Part shown: piece after piece, positions 5,948-14,094 of the stretch
Layout: the number at the start of each line of letters is the position of its first letter
Position numbering within the stretch: the first letter of the stretch is position 1
Assembly (NCBI GenBank): GCA_045635745.1
Contig: JAZTWG010000008.1
Coordinates: 1 to 64,000 of the forward strand
Reading direction: 5' to 3'
Source of the DNA: SIG78 sp045635745
GTDB taxonomy: Bacteria > Verrucomicrobiota > Lentisphaeria > Victivallales > Victivallaceae
DNA: 64,000 nt
Translations under genes and position numbers: made by a program
The notes under the pieces: model-generated
Told to the model about the DNA's origin: nothing
The model's input: the letters and a program-made list of their open reading frames with translations, nothing else
Database searches by the model: none

Positions 5948-6886
5948 TTACAAAATAGCAGATTGCGCTTCGTATTTGCTGGGTCCGCAAACAATATTGC
6001 CTTCCGAATCTTTGATCAATCCATTGCCGGAACCGGGAGAACCATTCAGGCTCGACATGGTTATCGGACGGACTGAACCGGAAATGTAAAGCACATTGCA
6101 CAAACCGCCAGGGCCGGCAACCTGATCGGTTTTATAGGTTTTCCCATCATCTTCCAATTCTCTGGTATCGCCGGAGCCATGACGGAAACTCAAAAGCGCT
6201 ATGAAAGTAGCAGCACTGCCATCCAGTCGGAATCCATCCATGACCAGCATTACTTTATCAGGTTCTTCGAAAATTGCGCGCTTGTAAACCCGGTCGCGTT
6301 TACTGGATGTTCCTTTAGAGCCCATTACATATACATTGCCCAAATAATGACCGTATTGAGCTTTTTTGTCGTTGTGACCGCCAAATCTTGTAGCTTCAGC
6401 CGGGCAATGAAATGAGCTCGGCGTATCTTTGCTGTGATTGAATATCAATCCATTGGAGTCTTTGAGCTCTGCAATATACTCCATCCAGCTGTCACCCTTT
6501 TTCATGGATGACGGCGGAAAGTAATCGTCGTTTTCATCAGCATACAGGTTAAGTGCAATATTGATCTGCTTGAGGTTGTTCATGCATCCAGCGCTTTTTG
6601 CTGCGGCTCTGGCACTGCTCAACGCCGGCAGCAGCATCGCCGCCAGAATGGCGATAATGGCAATTACGACAAGCAGCTCTATCAAGGTGAAGCAGTACTG
6701 CTTCACCTGCCTGCAGGCAGGTGAATAACACCTTTTCGCAACTCTGTTTCTTTTCATAAGACCGCTGATCCAACTGCAGCAGAAACGTGAAGCTATTACC
6801 AGAAGTTCGAGCAGATTAGGGTTCAGTTGCTTCGCATAATGTACATCATATGAAGTTTTTGCACTTACATGAAAATGTTTCATCAT
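5948..6886 (-). CDS. Type IV pilin-like (pseudopilin) protein with long N-terminal leader
   Basis: A 312-residue protein with the prepilin signature FTLIELLVVIAIIAILAAML at residues 66-85, followed by SARAAAKSAGCMNNLKQINI, the hallmark of the G/H-type pseudopilins expanded in Lentisphaerota and Planctomycetota. The leader is unusually long (65 residues) and ends in Cys rather than the usual Gly at -1. The C-terminal part has VMLVMDG, FRHGSG and NVLYISGSV, a divergent form of the H-X9-DG tail. The start at 6886 is supported by AAAGGTG 9 bases upstream; an internal Met44 lacks a ribosome site. It stands alone, away from the T2SS operon. Function is unknown; such proteins may be surface or secretion-linked. 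Confidence 0.8.
   Translation of the reverse strand: MMKHFHVSAKTSYDVHYAKQLNPNLLELLVIASRFCCSWISGLMKRNRVAKRCYSPACRQVKQYCFTLIELLVVIAIIAILAAMLLPALSSARAAAKSAGCMNNLKQINIALNLYADENDDYFPPSSMKKGDSWMEYIAELKDSNGLIFNHSKDTPSSFHCPAEATRFGGHNDKKAQYGHYLGNVYVMGSKGTSSKRDRVYKRAIFEEPDKVMLVMDGFRLDGSAATFIALLSFRHGSGDTRELEDDGKTYKTDQVAGPGGLCNVLYISGSVRPITMSSLNGSPGSGNGLIKDSEGNIVCGPSKYEAQSAIL
6685..6725. repeat. Two overlapping 24-bp perfect palindromes inside the pseudopilin leader
   Basis: Palindrome 1 (6685-6708) is symmetric about AGTACT and has outer arms AGGTGAAGC/GCTTCACCT. Palindrome 2 (6702-6725) is symmetric about CTGCAG and has outer arms TTCACCTGCC/GGCAGGTGAA. They share TTCACCT, so their hairpins would exclude each other in RNA or ssDNA. 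They encode the residues just before the FTLIE cleavage region (around SPACRQVKQYC). Confidence 0.8.
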
Positions 6887-7209
6887 AAAATCAACACCTT
6901 TCTTTGTTTTTATACTCCAAACCTTTTTGATTGCAAATCACCTGTTGTCTCACTTAACATATTGCATAATGCATATTACGCAAAGCTGCGGCTGCAGCCG
7001 GCCGGAGAGACAAACCCACCGTTATATTAATATACAGTATTCTGCGCCGCTTGTCAAGGGTAAAAATAAAAAATCCGCCAATTTGCAGCTTATACGATGA
7101 GGTTTGAATAATGAGTGCTAAATTAATATGCACGCAGATTGAAAAACTTTGTTTTTGGTGGTATATTACTCCGAAGTATACATTTTGATAATTTATCAAG
7201 GAATTTTCC
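6887..7209. other. Intergenic region with mnmG promoter
   Basis: A 323-bp stretch between the divergent pseudopilin and mnmG genes. On the plus strand TTGAAA (7139-7144), a 17-bp spacer and TATATT (7162-7167) make a good promoter for mnmG. The GTG start at 7210 has AAGGA 7 bases before it. A stretch with TAATATGCATTATGC-like symmetry (6961-6980) and a GC-rich patch (6984-7005) have no clear role. I found no DnaA boxes, so there is no sign of an origin despite the mnmG neighbour. Confidence 0.6.
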
Positions 7210-9087
7210 GTGAAAAGCTATGATGTTGTTGTAATCGGTGCCGGTCATGCCGGATGTGAGGCAGCGTTTGCTGCTGCCAGACTGGGTGCCAGTACGCTTT
7301 TGATCACTTTGAACATGGATCATATTGCCCAGATGAGCTGCAATCCGGCAATCGGCGGCGTGGGTAAAGGTCAGGTTGTGCGCGAAATCGATGCCTGCGG
7401 CGGTGCCCAGGGATTTGTGACTGATGCCGCAGCGGTACAGTTCCGCTTGCTCAACCGCGGAAAAGGTCCGGCAGTACGCAGTCCGCGGGCACAATGTGAT
7501 AAAGTATGCTACCAGCGCGGGATGAAATATCTGCTCGAGATAACCGAAAATCTGGATATACTGCAAAGCGAAGCGGTGGATTTTCAGGTCGATGAAAAAT
7601 CCCGACGTATCACCGGAGTGATAACTCAATTCGGCATAACAGTACCCTGCAGAAGTGTGGTTTTATCTTCCGGAACGTTTCTGCGGGGAAAACTGCACTT
7701 CGGCTTGCAGGATTTCCCCGGCGGGCGCGTGGGCGATGCCGCCGCTTCAAAAATGAGCGAAGCATTGGAAAACACCCTCAAACTCCGGCTTGGCCGACTC
7801 AAAACCGGTACTCCGTCGCGGATTCTGGAAAAAACTATCGACTTCAAAAGCATGGAAAAACAGCCTGCTGAAGAACAGGGCGATCATTTCAGTTTCTGGG
7901 GCGATTTGAACAAATCGCTCCCCCTGCCCCGCACCAGAGAACGCGAAATGCCCTGCTACATGGTTTATACCAACAACAAAACGGCCGAAATAGTGCGCGA
8001 AAATCTCCAGCAGGCACCGCTCTATCAGGGCAAGATCGAAGGCATCGGTGCGCGCTACTGCCCGAGTTTTGAAGATAAAGTGGTGCGTTTTGCCCACCAT
8101 GAACGGCATTTGCTCTTTCTGGAACCGGAAGGCGAATTTACCGGAGAATACTATATCAACGGCTTTTCCACCAGTCTGCCGCCTTATATTCAGGAGCAGA
8201 TGATCAAAACACTGCCGGGATTTGAAAATGCGGTCATCTCGCGCTATGCGTATGCTATTGAATACGATTTTGTGTTTCCGGACCAGACTGAACGGACTTT
8301 GCGGTCGCGTTACTGGGAAAACTTCTTTACCGCCGGTCAGATCAACGGCACCAGCGGTTACGAAGAAGCCGCCGGTCAGGGGCTGGTTGCCGGATGCAAT
8401 GCCGCACTTTATTCTGCCGGCAGAGAACCGGTGGAGTTCCCGCGCGACAAAAGCTATATCGGTGTGATGATCGACGATCTTATCAGCAAAGAGATCGTGG
8501 AACCCTACCGGCTCTTCACCAGCCGCGCCGAATACCGTTTGCATTTGCGGCAGGACAATGCTGATTTGCGGTTGTGCGATTTTGCACACGATCTCGGCTT
8601 GCTGCCGGAAAACAAATATCAGCAGTTTGCCGCTTACCGCAATCTGATCAATAAAACCGAAAATATCGCCCGCAGCACCATGTACAAAGGCAAATCCATA
8701 CTCGACCACTTCAAAAAGTATTCCGGCGAGTTTGAAAATAATGTGGAAATGCCGTGTACCGCCGGGGTATTGGATTTTCTGGATAACGATCCATTGCGCG
8801 AAAAAGTGCTGCAGCAGCTGGCCATCACCGCCCATTACGACGGCTATCTGGCAAGAGAAAGCGAATCGATCAAACGGCTGCAGAAACTTGAGCTGTGGAA
8901 AATCCCTGCCGATTTTGATTACGAAAGTCTGCCCGGATTGCGCAACGAAGCCCGGGCAAAACTCATCAAAGCCGCACCATCGACTCTGGCTCAAGCGGCA
9001 CGGCTGGATGGTGTTACACCATCGGAGATCGGGTTGCTGCAAATCCATCTGACCCGGCTGAAACATCAGAAAAAAGAGAGTAAATAA
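7210..9087 (+). CDS. mnmG: tRNA uridine-5-carboxymethylaminomethyl modification enzyme MnmG (GidA)
   Basis: The FAD-dependent partner of MnmE installs the carboxymethylaminomethyl group at wobble U34. The 625 residues match the family. The FAD motif VVVIGAGHAGCEAAFAAARL is at 5-24, followed by CNPAIGGVGKGQVVREIDA, GTFLRGKLHFG, FFTAGQINGTSGYEEAAGQG, YRLFTSRAEYRLHLRQDNAD and the C-terminal MnmE-contact helical domain. Translation starts at a GTG preceded by AAGGA. Its stop shares one base with the start of the permease gene downstream, so the two are probably cotranscribed although functionally unrelated. Confidence 0.96.
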   Translation: MKSYDVVVIGAGHAGCEAAFAAARLGASTLLITLNMDHIAQMSCNPAIGGVGKGQVVREIDACGGAQGFVTDAAAVQFRLLNRGKGPAVRSPRAQCDKVCYQRGMKYLLEITENLDILQSEAVDFQVDEKSRRITGVITQFGITVPCRSVVLSSGTFLRGKLHFGLQDFPGGRVGDAAASKMSEALENTLKLRLGRLKTGTPSRILEKTIDFKSMEKQPAEEQGDHFSFWGDLNKSLPLPRTREREMPCYMVYTNNKTAEIVRENLQQAPLYQGKIEGIGARYCPSFEDKVVRFAHHERHLLFLEPEGEFTGEYYINGFSTSLPPYIQEQMIKTLPGFENAVISRYAYAIEYDFVFPDQTERTLRSRYWENFFTAGQINGTSGYEEAAGQGLVAGCNAALYSAGREPVEFPRDKSYIGVMIDDLISKEIVEPYRLFTSRAEYRLHLRQDNADLRLCDFAHDLGLLPENKYQQFAAYRNLINKTENIARSTMYKGKSILDHFKKYSGEFENNVEMPCTAGVLDFLDNDPLREKVLQQLAITAHYDGYLARESESIKRLQKLELWKIPADFDYESLPGLRNEARAKLIKAAPSTLAQAARLDGVTPSEIGLLQIHLTRLKHQKKESK

Positions 9088-10037
9088 TGGGTTTTACTGC
9101 CGGCTCCGGAGCATTTTTCAAAAAGCTGTTCCACCACCGGAGCGCCTTTGCGGCGTTCGTTGTGGTAATGCTTTATATTGCCGTGGCGGTCGGTTTTGAA
9201 ATCTATTCGGTGATCTGCCAATACAGCAATACGATCCCCGTTTATGCCCTTGAGCACCCCGGTGAAATATTTGCTTCTCCCTCGGCAGCACATTGGCTGG
9301 GCACCGATTACCTGGGTCGGGATTGTTTTTTCCGTGCGCTGGGGGGGATATCCACGGCAGTAAAAGTAGGGGTAACAGCTTCGGTGATTGCGGCAGTTAT
9401 CGGGGTGACAGCCGGACTGCTTGCCGGATACTACGGCGGCAAGACCGACAGTTTCATTATGTGGCTTTACAGCACATTTGCTGCCATGCCGACATTGCTT
9501 TTCATACTGGCATTTGCGCTGCTTTTCACCAAAGACTATCTGGCAGAAAGTCTGACCATGCCGCTCAAGATTTGCGCCAAAGCACTCAATACCGAACCGG
9601 GGATGCTGGCAGTTTATCTGGCGATCGGGCTGACCGGCTGGGTATCGCTCTGCCGGATCGCGCGTGCCGAAACCATGAAACTGAAAAATCACACTTTTGT
9701 TCAGGCGGCAAAGGTCTGCGGAGTAAGCAATACGGTGATAATCTTCAAACACATACTGCCCAATATCATGCACCTGGTGATAATCTATTTTACGCTGCGT
9801 TTTGCTTATGCTGTAATGACCGAAGTTCTGGTCAGCTATCTGGGGCTTGGCGTACAGAGCGCGCCCAGCTGGGGCGTAATGATTTCCGATGGTCAGGAGC
9901 GTTTGTGGCGCGGCGTGTGGTGGGAAGTGGCCGCAGCCAGCGGATTTATGTTCATATTGGTTTTAAGTTTGAATCTGTTAGGCGACGGCTTGAGAGATAT
10001 CTCCGACCCCAAAAACTTTGTTTCTGATAAAGGTTGA
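9087..10037 (+). CDS. ABC transporter permease, OppC/DppC type
   Basis: A 316-residue inner-membrane subunit of a peptide/nickel-type ABC importer. It has an N-terminal TM (AFAAFVVVMLYIAVAVGF), then HWLGTDYLGRDCFFRALGGI, the signature of OppC-type permeases, and five further TM helices. The EAA loop that contacts the ATPase is ETMKLKNHTFVQAAKVCG with the following SNTVIIFKHILPN. The C-terminal part (YLGLGVQSAPSWGVMISDGQ and GDGLRDISDPKN) is also typical. No OppB, ATPase or binding protein lies next to it, so its partners are encoded elsewhere or it is an orphan. Its stop is followed after 4 bp by the first copy of a hairpin repeat. Confidence 0.88.
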   Translation: MGFTAGSGAFFKKLFHHRSAFAAFVVVMLYIAVAVGFEIYSVICQYSNTIPVYALEHPGEIFASPSAAHWLGTDYLGRDCFFRALGGISTAVKVGVTASVIAAVIGVTAGLLAGYYGGKTDSFIMWLYSTFAAMPTLLFILAFALLFTKDYLAESLTMPLKICAKALNTEPGMLAVYLAIGLTGWVSLCRIARAETMKLKNHTFVQAAKVCGVSNTVIIFKHILPNIMHLVIIYFTLRFAYAVMTEVLVSYLGLGVQSAPSWGVMISDGQERLWRGVWWEVAAASGFMFILVLSLNLLGDGLRDISDPKNFVSDKG

Positions 10038-10041
10038 TATA

Positions 10042-10131
10042 GGAAACTTGGGGAAGAGGGAAAAACCTTTTCAGGAAAGGTTCTTTCCCTCTTCCCCAAA
10101 CCCCATCACCCTTTTCCAAACCTTTTCCCGG
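10042..10131 (+). repeat. Hairpin repeat family 1, copy A
   Basis: A ~90-bp element beginning 5 bp after the permease stop. Its first half is a near-perfect hairpin (10048-10099; arms of about 24 bp, TTGGGGAAGAGGGAAA against TTTCCCTCTTCCCCAA), followed by a C-rich tail ending in CCAAACCTTTTCCCGG. The reverse complement of copy B (13990-14083) aligns along the whole length with only a few mismatches and small gaps. It could act as a terminator for the permease gene. Confidence 0.85.
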
Positions 10132-10166
10132 CATTTATCTTTTTGCACAGCAAAAAGATAAATGCC
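10130..10166. terminator. 16-bp hairpin abutting repeat copy A
   Basis: A perfect stem, GGCATTTATCTTTTTG and its complement, encloses a 5-base loop (CACAG). It directly joins the tail of repeat copy A. A hairpin of different sequence occupies the same place next to copy B. It may terminate mcrC (minus strand) or be part of the repeat element. Confidence 0.65.
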
Positions 10167-10197
10167 CTTTAAGTTTTGAGAAAGCTTTATCAGTAAC

Positions 10198-11247
10198 TCA
10201 TTCTTTTATCTTCCGGGCTATGTAGTCCAATTGTTTTTTGATTTCTTCAAACGGCTGGTTCAAGTCAAGAGTTTTCACAGAAATTTTATTGCCGCTCATG
10301 GAAAAATCACCATCCGGCTGGATTTCATCGGCAGTCCGTGCATACAGCAACAATCCGGAAATTTCGTGATCTGTAAAGCCATCCTGCAAAGTTTTATTCT
10401 TTACATAAGTAAAAATCTGATAGAGGTTGCCGGAGTGGATCGTCCGCTTATCATGTTGACTTTGAGTGTTTTTGCTGTAATATTTTGCATCAATGATCAA
10501 AGTCTTTTTGCCGTATGTAAGTGTGATATCGCTTTCCATTTTCGGCAGCATTGTAGTACACTCATCATCCAACGCCCACGGAATTTGTGAAGCATTGGCG
10601 TTCAGTTCCGGATAATGCTTTTTGTAAAACTCCAATATGAACTTCTCATACAAACGGCTTCTGCTGTGTTCATCCTCAAAAGAAGTAACTTTCCGCTCGC
10701 CGGAATCTTTACTTAACAACATGCCTTCCCAAATAAATTGGCACAAACTTATCAATATCCGGTAAGTGTGATTGTTGCGTTGGAATCGCAGCTGCGACCA
10801 GTTTATCAGCCACGGGTCAATTATATCCACATTGGCAAAAAACAACATTTTCTTTTTCAAATCATTCCGGTATACAGTGTCAACTTCATTGTGTTTTATA
10901 AGCAGCATTACCGTAGTTTTCAGGATTTGATTAAATATATTATTTTCTGACAACTCATCAAATTCACAAGTGATCTTGTTGGTAAAACTGATACGATTTT
11001 TGATCGTACCCGGCAAGTTTATTTTGCCCCGCACCACCGACAGATTTTCCGTTTTATTGATATATTCCCGATGCAATCCCCGCTTGAGCTGCTGCCCTAT
11101 ACCGTTGGCAAGAATAGCGGCAAAAAGATTGTGGATGTTATCAAATACTTCCCCGCTGACCTTTTCGATACTGGATTCTTTCAATATGGAAAAGGCATAA
11201 GAAAGCATGTAATAAATATTTTTTATAAGAATAGGGGATTCGCTCAT
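10198..11247 (-). CDS. mcrC: McrC-type 5-methylcytosine restriction subunit (PD-(D/E)xK nuclease)
   Basis: McrC is the nuclease partner of the McrB GTPase; the complex cuts DNA carrying modified cytosines. The protein has 349 residues from the ATG at 11247, which overlaps the mcrB stop as ATGA; an upstream TTG-type start is less likely. The N-terminal part (IKNIYYMLSYAFSIL, LKRGLHREYINKTENLSVVRGKI) is typical of McrC. The nuclease core lies at about 190-255: SRLYEKFILEFYKKHYPEL, ESDITLTYGKKTLIIDAKYY (acidic residue, then D-A-K). It is transcribed with mcrB and the membrane protein gene. Lower GC than the housekeeping neighbours suggests acquisition by transfer. Confidence 0.9.
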   Translation of the reverse strand: MSESPILIKNIYYMLSYAFSILKESSIEKVSGEVFDNIHNLFAAILANGIGQQLKRGLHREYINKTENLSVVRGKINLPGTIKNRISFTNKITCEFDELSENNIFNQILKTTVMLLIKHNEVDTVYRNDLKKKMLFFANVDIIDPWLINWSQLRFQRNNHTYRILISLCQFIWEGMLLSKDSGERKVTSFEDEHSRSRLYEKFILEFYKKHYPELNANASQIPWALDDECTTMLPKMESDITLTYGKKTLIIDAKYYSKNTQSQHDKRTIHSGNLYQIFTYVKNKTLQDGFTDHEISGLLLYARTADEIQPDGDFSMSGNKISVKTLDLNQPFEEIKKQLDYIARKIKE

Positions 11248-13043
11248 TTTACAGCTTCCAACAGGCGTTTTTCCCAATCGTTATATTTAGTCAACTCATC
11301 AAACCAATACTCCTCAAGCATTGGCAATATATCAAACTCCACAACATTTTTCAAGTTGTTATCCGTACAATTTTCTTTATCGCAAAGATAGCTGTGCCCA
11401 ATGCAAAAACCTTTGCCAAGTGATTTGTCATCTTTGATAGCTTCATTCAAAGCAATGATTTCTTTTACCAGATTATCAAACTTTTCGCTGTGAAAGCTCT
11501 GTTGATGGGATTTAAATCCATCAGAGGCAAATCCCGGTTCCATATAAAAAAAGCTGAAACGGCGGCGCAAGGCGTAATCGATCATCGCCAAACTACGGTC
11601 GGCAGTGTTCATCATGCCGATAATATACAGATTTTCAGGCACGCTGAACGGCTCATCGCTGTAAGCAAGTTTTATGGTTTCGTCCCGATAATCTTTCTCT
11701 ATAAGCATTAAGAGTTCCCCAAAAATCTTGCTCATGTTGCCCCGATTGATTTCATCAATGATAAAGAAATAATCGTTTTCCGGATCACCGGCAGCCTTTT
11801 GACAGAATTTGTAAAAAATCCCATCTTTGAGTGTGAAAGTATCGCCATCTGGTTTGTAGCCCATTACAAAATCTTCATAGGAGTAGTTTTGATGAAACTG
11901 CACAAATTCAATGCGGCTGTCATCTTTTACCCCCATAATAGAGTAAGCCAATCGTTTGGCGGCAAAAGTTTTGCCAACGCCCGGAGCCCCCTGCAAGATA
12001 ATATTCTTCTTGCTTTGCAGCATTCGCACAAGCGAATTGTATTTACCTTCAGTTATAAAAACCTCTTTCAAAAACTCCTGTTTGGTGTATTTCTCTACGA
12101 CGACTTTTTTTATAGTATGTGCATGAGCATAATGTTTGGTATCTGGCATATTAATATTTCTCTCTACTGCATAAAGTTTAATACCAGATAAATCAATTTG
12201 CTGCAACGCCTTTGCCAAATTATCTCGTAGTATCCAAGTGGATGAACCGGGAACTTCTTTTTTGTATAATACAGACCACCAATGGATAGAGCCATCGGCT
12301 CTTCTATAGACTGGACAGTTTGTCGCGTTAACAATGCGTTCCGCCAATGCAGTGGAAACATTTTTGTAAAAATTTGTGCTTTCTCCGTATTCATCTGCAA
12401 GTTGAGTGCAAGTCGCTGCGTTCCCATAGTCAAGAAATCGTTTCATAACTTCAAGGCTATTGATATTAAAAATCTCAGTATTGCCAAGTAATTCCTTCCA
12501 TTTTTCTACGGAAAATTCAGGATCATAAACATCAGATTTATAATTATTTTCAGCAACAATTATGGCCGCTTTTTCATTAGACTCTACAACGTTATCTATA
12601 ACATCTTTTACTGAAACAATATCTTCATTTTGAAATAATGGTTTTTGATAAAATTTATAAATTTCGTTTTTTTGAATAATGCTTAGTTCCGGATCATCAT
12701 GTAAAAATTTTTCTATAATTGAATCTAATTCACTTCGAGTAAATACAAACTCACCATATCTCTTATCTGCAGCATAATATTTTAGACGTTTTACATATAA
12801 CAATCTTGCTTCAAGAGTATCTTGACAATTCAATCCTCCGGCCTTGAACCATGAGCCTAAATAAAATCTATCTTCTTGCTTGCCATCCTGATTTTGCGCC
12901 ACAAACTTTTTTACACTGTCATGAGAAACATGAACTTTAATTCTATTTAGAATACTTGAAATCCGTTCACATTTTCTCTTACCATGCAATGCATACGCAA
13001 CAAGAATATATTTTATATGAGTTATGCTAATATTTATTTTCAT
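11244..13043 (-). CDS. mcrB: McrB-type AAA+ GTPase restriction subunit
   Basis: The 599-residue protein pairs an N-terminal recognition region with a C-terminal McrB motor that translocates and activates McrC. The motor starts near 340 and has Walker A GAPGVGKT (about 353-361), Walker B FFIIDEINRGNMSKIFGELL (about 427-446) and the McrB signature MMNTADRSLAMIDYALRRRF (about 478-497). The N-terminal ~330 residues lack the E. coli McrB DUF3578 domain; they include VMKRFLDYGNAATCTQLADE and a WWSVLYKK stretch, a module that I believe replaces the DNA-recognition domain in many McrB homologues. The ATG at 13043 is preferred because AAGGTGAG precedes it; a GTG at 13052 lies within that ribosome site. 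Confidence 0.9.
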   Translation of the reverse strand: MKINISITHIKYILVAYALHGKRKCERISSILNRIKVHVSHDSVKKFVAQNQDGKQEDRFYLGSWFKAGGLNCQDTLEARLLYVKRLKYYAADKRYGEFVFTRSELDSIIEKFLHDDPELSIIQKNEIYKFYQKPLFQNEDIVSVKDVIDNVVESNEKAAIIVAENNYKSDVYDPEFSVEKWKELLGNTEIFNINSLEVMKRFLDYGNAATCTQLADEYGESTNFYKNVSTALAERIVNATNCPVYRRADGSIHWWSVLYKKEVPGSSTWILRDNLAKALQQIDLSGIKLYAVERNINMPDTKHYAHAHTIKKVVVEKYTKQEFLKEVFITEGKYNSLVRMLQSKKNIILQGAPGVGKTFAAKRLAYSIMGVKDDSRIEFVQFHQNYSYEDFVMGYKPDGDTFTLKDGIFYKFCQKAAGDPENDYFFIIDEINRGNMSKIFGELLMLIEKDYRDETIKLAYSDEPFSVPENLYIIGMMNTADRSLAMIDYALRRRFSFFYMEPGFASDGFKSHQQSFHSEKFDNLVKEIIALNEAIKDDKSLGKGFCIGHSYLCDKENCTDNNLKNVVEFDILPMLEEYWFDELTKYNDWEKRLLEAVK

Positions 13044-13073
13044 AAATCTCACCTTGCTAAATTTTAGTTAAAA

Positions 13074-13796
13074 TTATTTACATATTTCTGGTTCAATATT
13101 AATTATTTCAAACTCATGTTCCGCATATGGTAATTGGCGTAGTATTAGTTCTTTTTTATCTTGCCAAGAATAAGAAACAGTATGATATTGTTCAAATTTT
13201 GTTATAGTAGAATCCAATTTGGTAATGATCTTGTTTGTGTTACACTGTATTTCTGCAAGATTTTTTATTATATCTCCCAAATCCTGGTTAGTTAATTTTT
13301 TATTGCTTATCATCTTTTTGTATATTAAAATTTTACTTTCATTAAGTAGAATGGATAATTGAAACGATTGTAAAAAAACGAGTAGTTCAGAAAAGAAAAA
13401 AATTTTTTTAGACGATTTTAAGACCTCAGAATAACAATAAATGTATTGATTAGGTTTTTCATTTTCTATTTCGTTGGCAATTTTACAGCAAAGAGTTATA
13501 TCACAACATTCTCCCCGTACAAATTTTTTTATAGCTATTTTGAGAATATTGTTTAAAATCGCAGTGTCATGGTACATTTGAATTAAATGAGAATGTATTT
13601 TGTGGAGTAGCTTGTCTTTGTAATGTAAATAATTTACTAAAGAAATTAATGTAGTTACTAATAAGCTACAAAAAATCCCAAGAGTGATATTACACCAAAA
13701 AGCAGAAAGATTACTCAAATTAATAATGTAGCTTACTACAAAAAAAATAAATTCAAGCGGCAATGTAAATAGTATAATATTCTTGTTCAATTTCAT
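13074..13796 (-). CDS. Two-TM membrane protein of unknown function, first gene of the McrBC operon
   Basis: A 240-residue protein whose first 60 residues form two hydrophobic helices (ILFTLPLEFIFFVVSYIINL and FWCNITLGIFCSLLVTTLIS), followed by a lysine-rich cytoplasmic region predicted to be mostly helical, with heptad-like stretches around NLAEIQCNTNKIITKLDSTI. The ATG has AGAGGT upstream. Only 30 bp separate it from mcrB, so the three genes form one operon. It is A/T-rich like mcrB. I do not recognise a family. Membrane partners of defence nucleases often act as sensors or effectors, but that role here is a guess; it could also be an unrelated passenger. Confidence 0.65.
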   Translation of the reverse strand: MKLNKNIILFTLPLEFIFFVVSYIINLSNLSAFWCNITLGIFCSLLVTTLISLVNYLHYKDKLLHKIHSHLIQMYHDTAILNNILKIAIKKFVRGECCDITLCCKIANEIENEKPNQYIYCYSEVLKSSKKIFFFSELLVFLQSFQLSILLNESKILIYKKMISNKKLTNQDLGDIIKNLAEIQCNTNKIITKLDSTITKFEQYHTVSYSWQDKKELILRQLPYAEHEFEIINIEPEICK

Positions 13797-13955
13797 ATAT
13801 ACCTCTTTCGTTTCAACATGTCAAATATTGACATCAACTAAAACGAAGGGGAGCTTGGCAAGTTTTTGCAAATGCTTTTCAAGATCCCCTATTTTTCGAA
13901 AAACATGTTTATTGACAATATAGCATAAATATTGCTTAAAACAAGTAAAAAGATT

Positions 13956-13991
13956 GGAATTGCTTTTATTACCTGTAATAAAAGCAATTCC
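13956..13991. terminator. 16-bp hairpin abutting repeat copy B
   Basis: GGAATTGCTTTTATTA and its exact complement lie on either side of a 4-base loop. It joins the tail of repeat copy B exactly as the 10130-10166 hairpin joins copy A, yet the stem sequences are unrelated. It lies upstream of the membrane protein gene, so it is not needed as that gene's terminator. Confidence 0.65.
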
Positions 13992-14083
13992 GACGAAAAG
14001 GTTTGGAAAAAGGTGTTGGGGTTTGGGGAAGAGGAAAAGAACCTTTCCTCCAAAAGGTTTTTTCCTCTTCCCCAAGTTCTTCC
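13990..14083 (-). repeat. Hairpin repeat family 1, copy B (inverted relative to copy A)
   Basis: The element lies 12 bp after the holB stop codon and reads in the holB direction, just as copy A reads in the direction of the permease gene. The hairpin spans 14023-14075 (TTGGGGAAGAGGAAAA against TTTTCCTCTTCCCCAA). Copies A and B therefore face each other around the McrBC operon. The second half, with CCAAACCTTTTC, is also shared with copy A. Confidence 0.85.
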
Positions 14084-14094
14084 ATTCACTTACT

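Noticed and set aside
6951..6985. dif-like sequence (an ACTTAACATAT arm with symmetric GCATAATGCATATTACGC)
   Set aside because: One arm resembles a XerD site, but the other arm does not fit at 6-8 bp spacing; judged a chance A/T-rich symmetry.
6887..7209. Replication origin next to mnmG
   Set aside because: mnmG often flanks oriC, but no DnaA boxes, no dnaA/dnaN/rnpA genes and no clustered repeats are present.
7747..9066. A 439-codon minus-strand frame within mnmG
   Set aside because: Antisense shadow of a certain mnmG. Similar long antisense frames opposite gspD (43774-45012), purM (61982-63178) and the acyl-CoA ligase (25770-26918) were rejected for the same reason.
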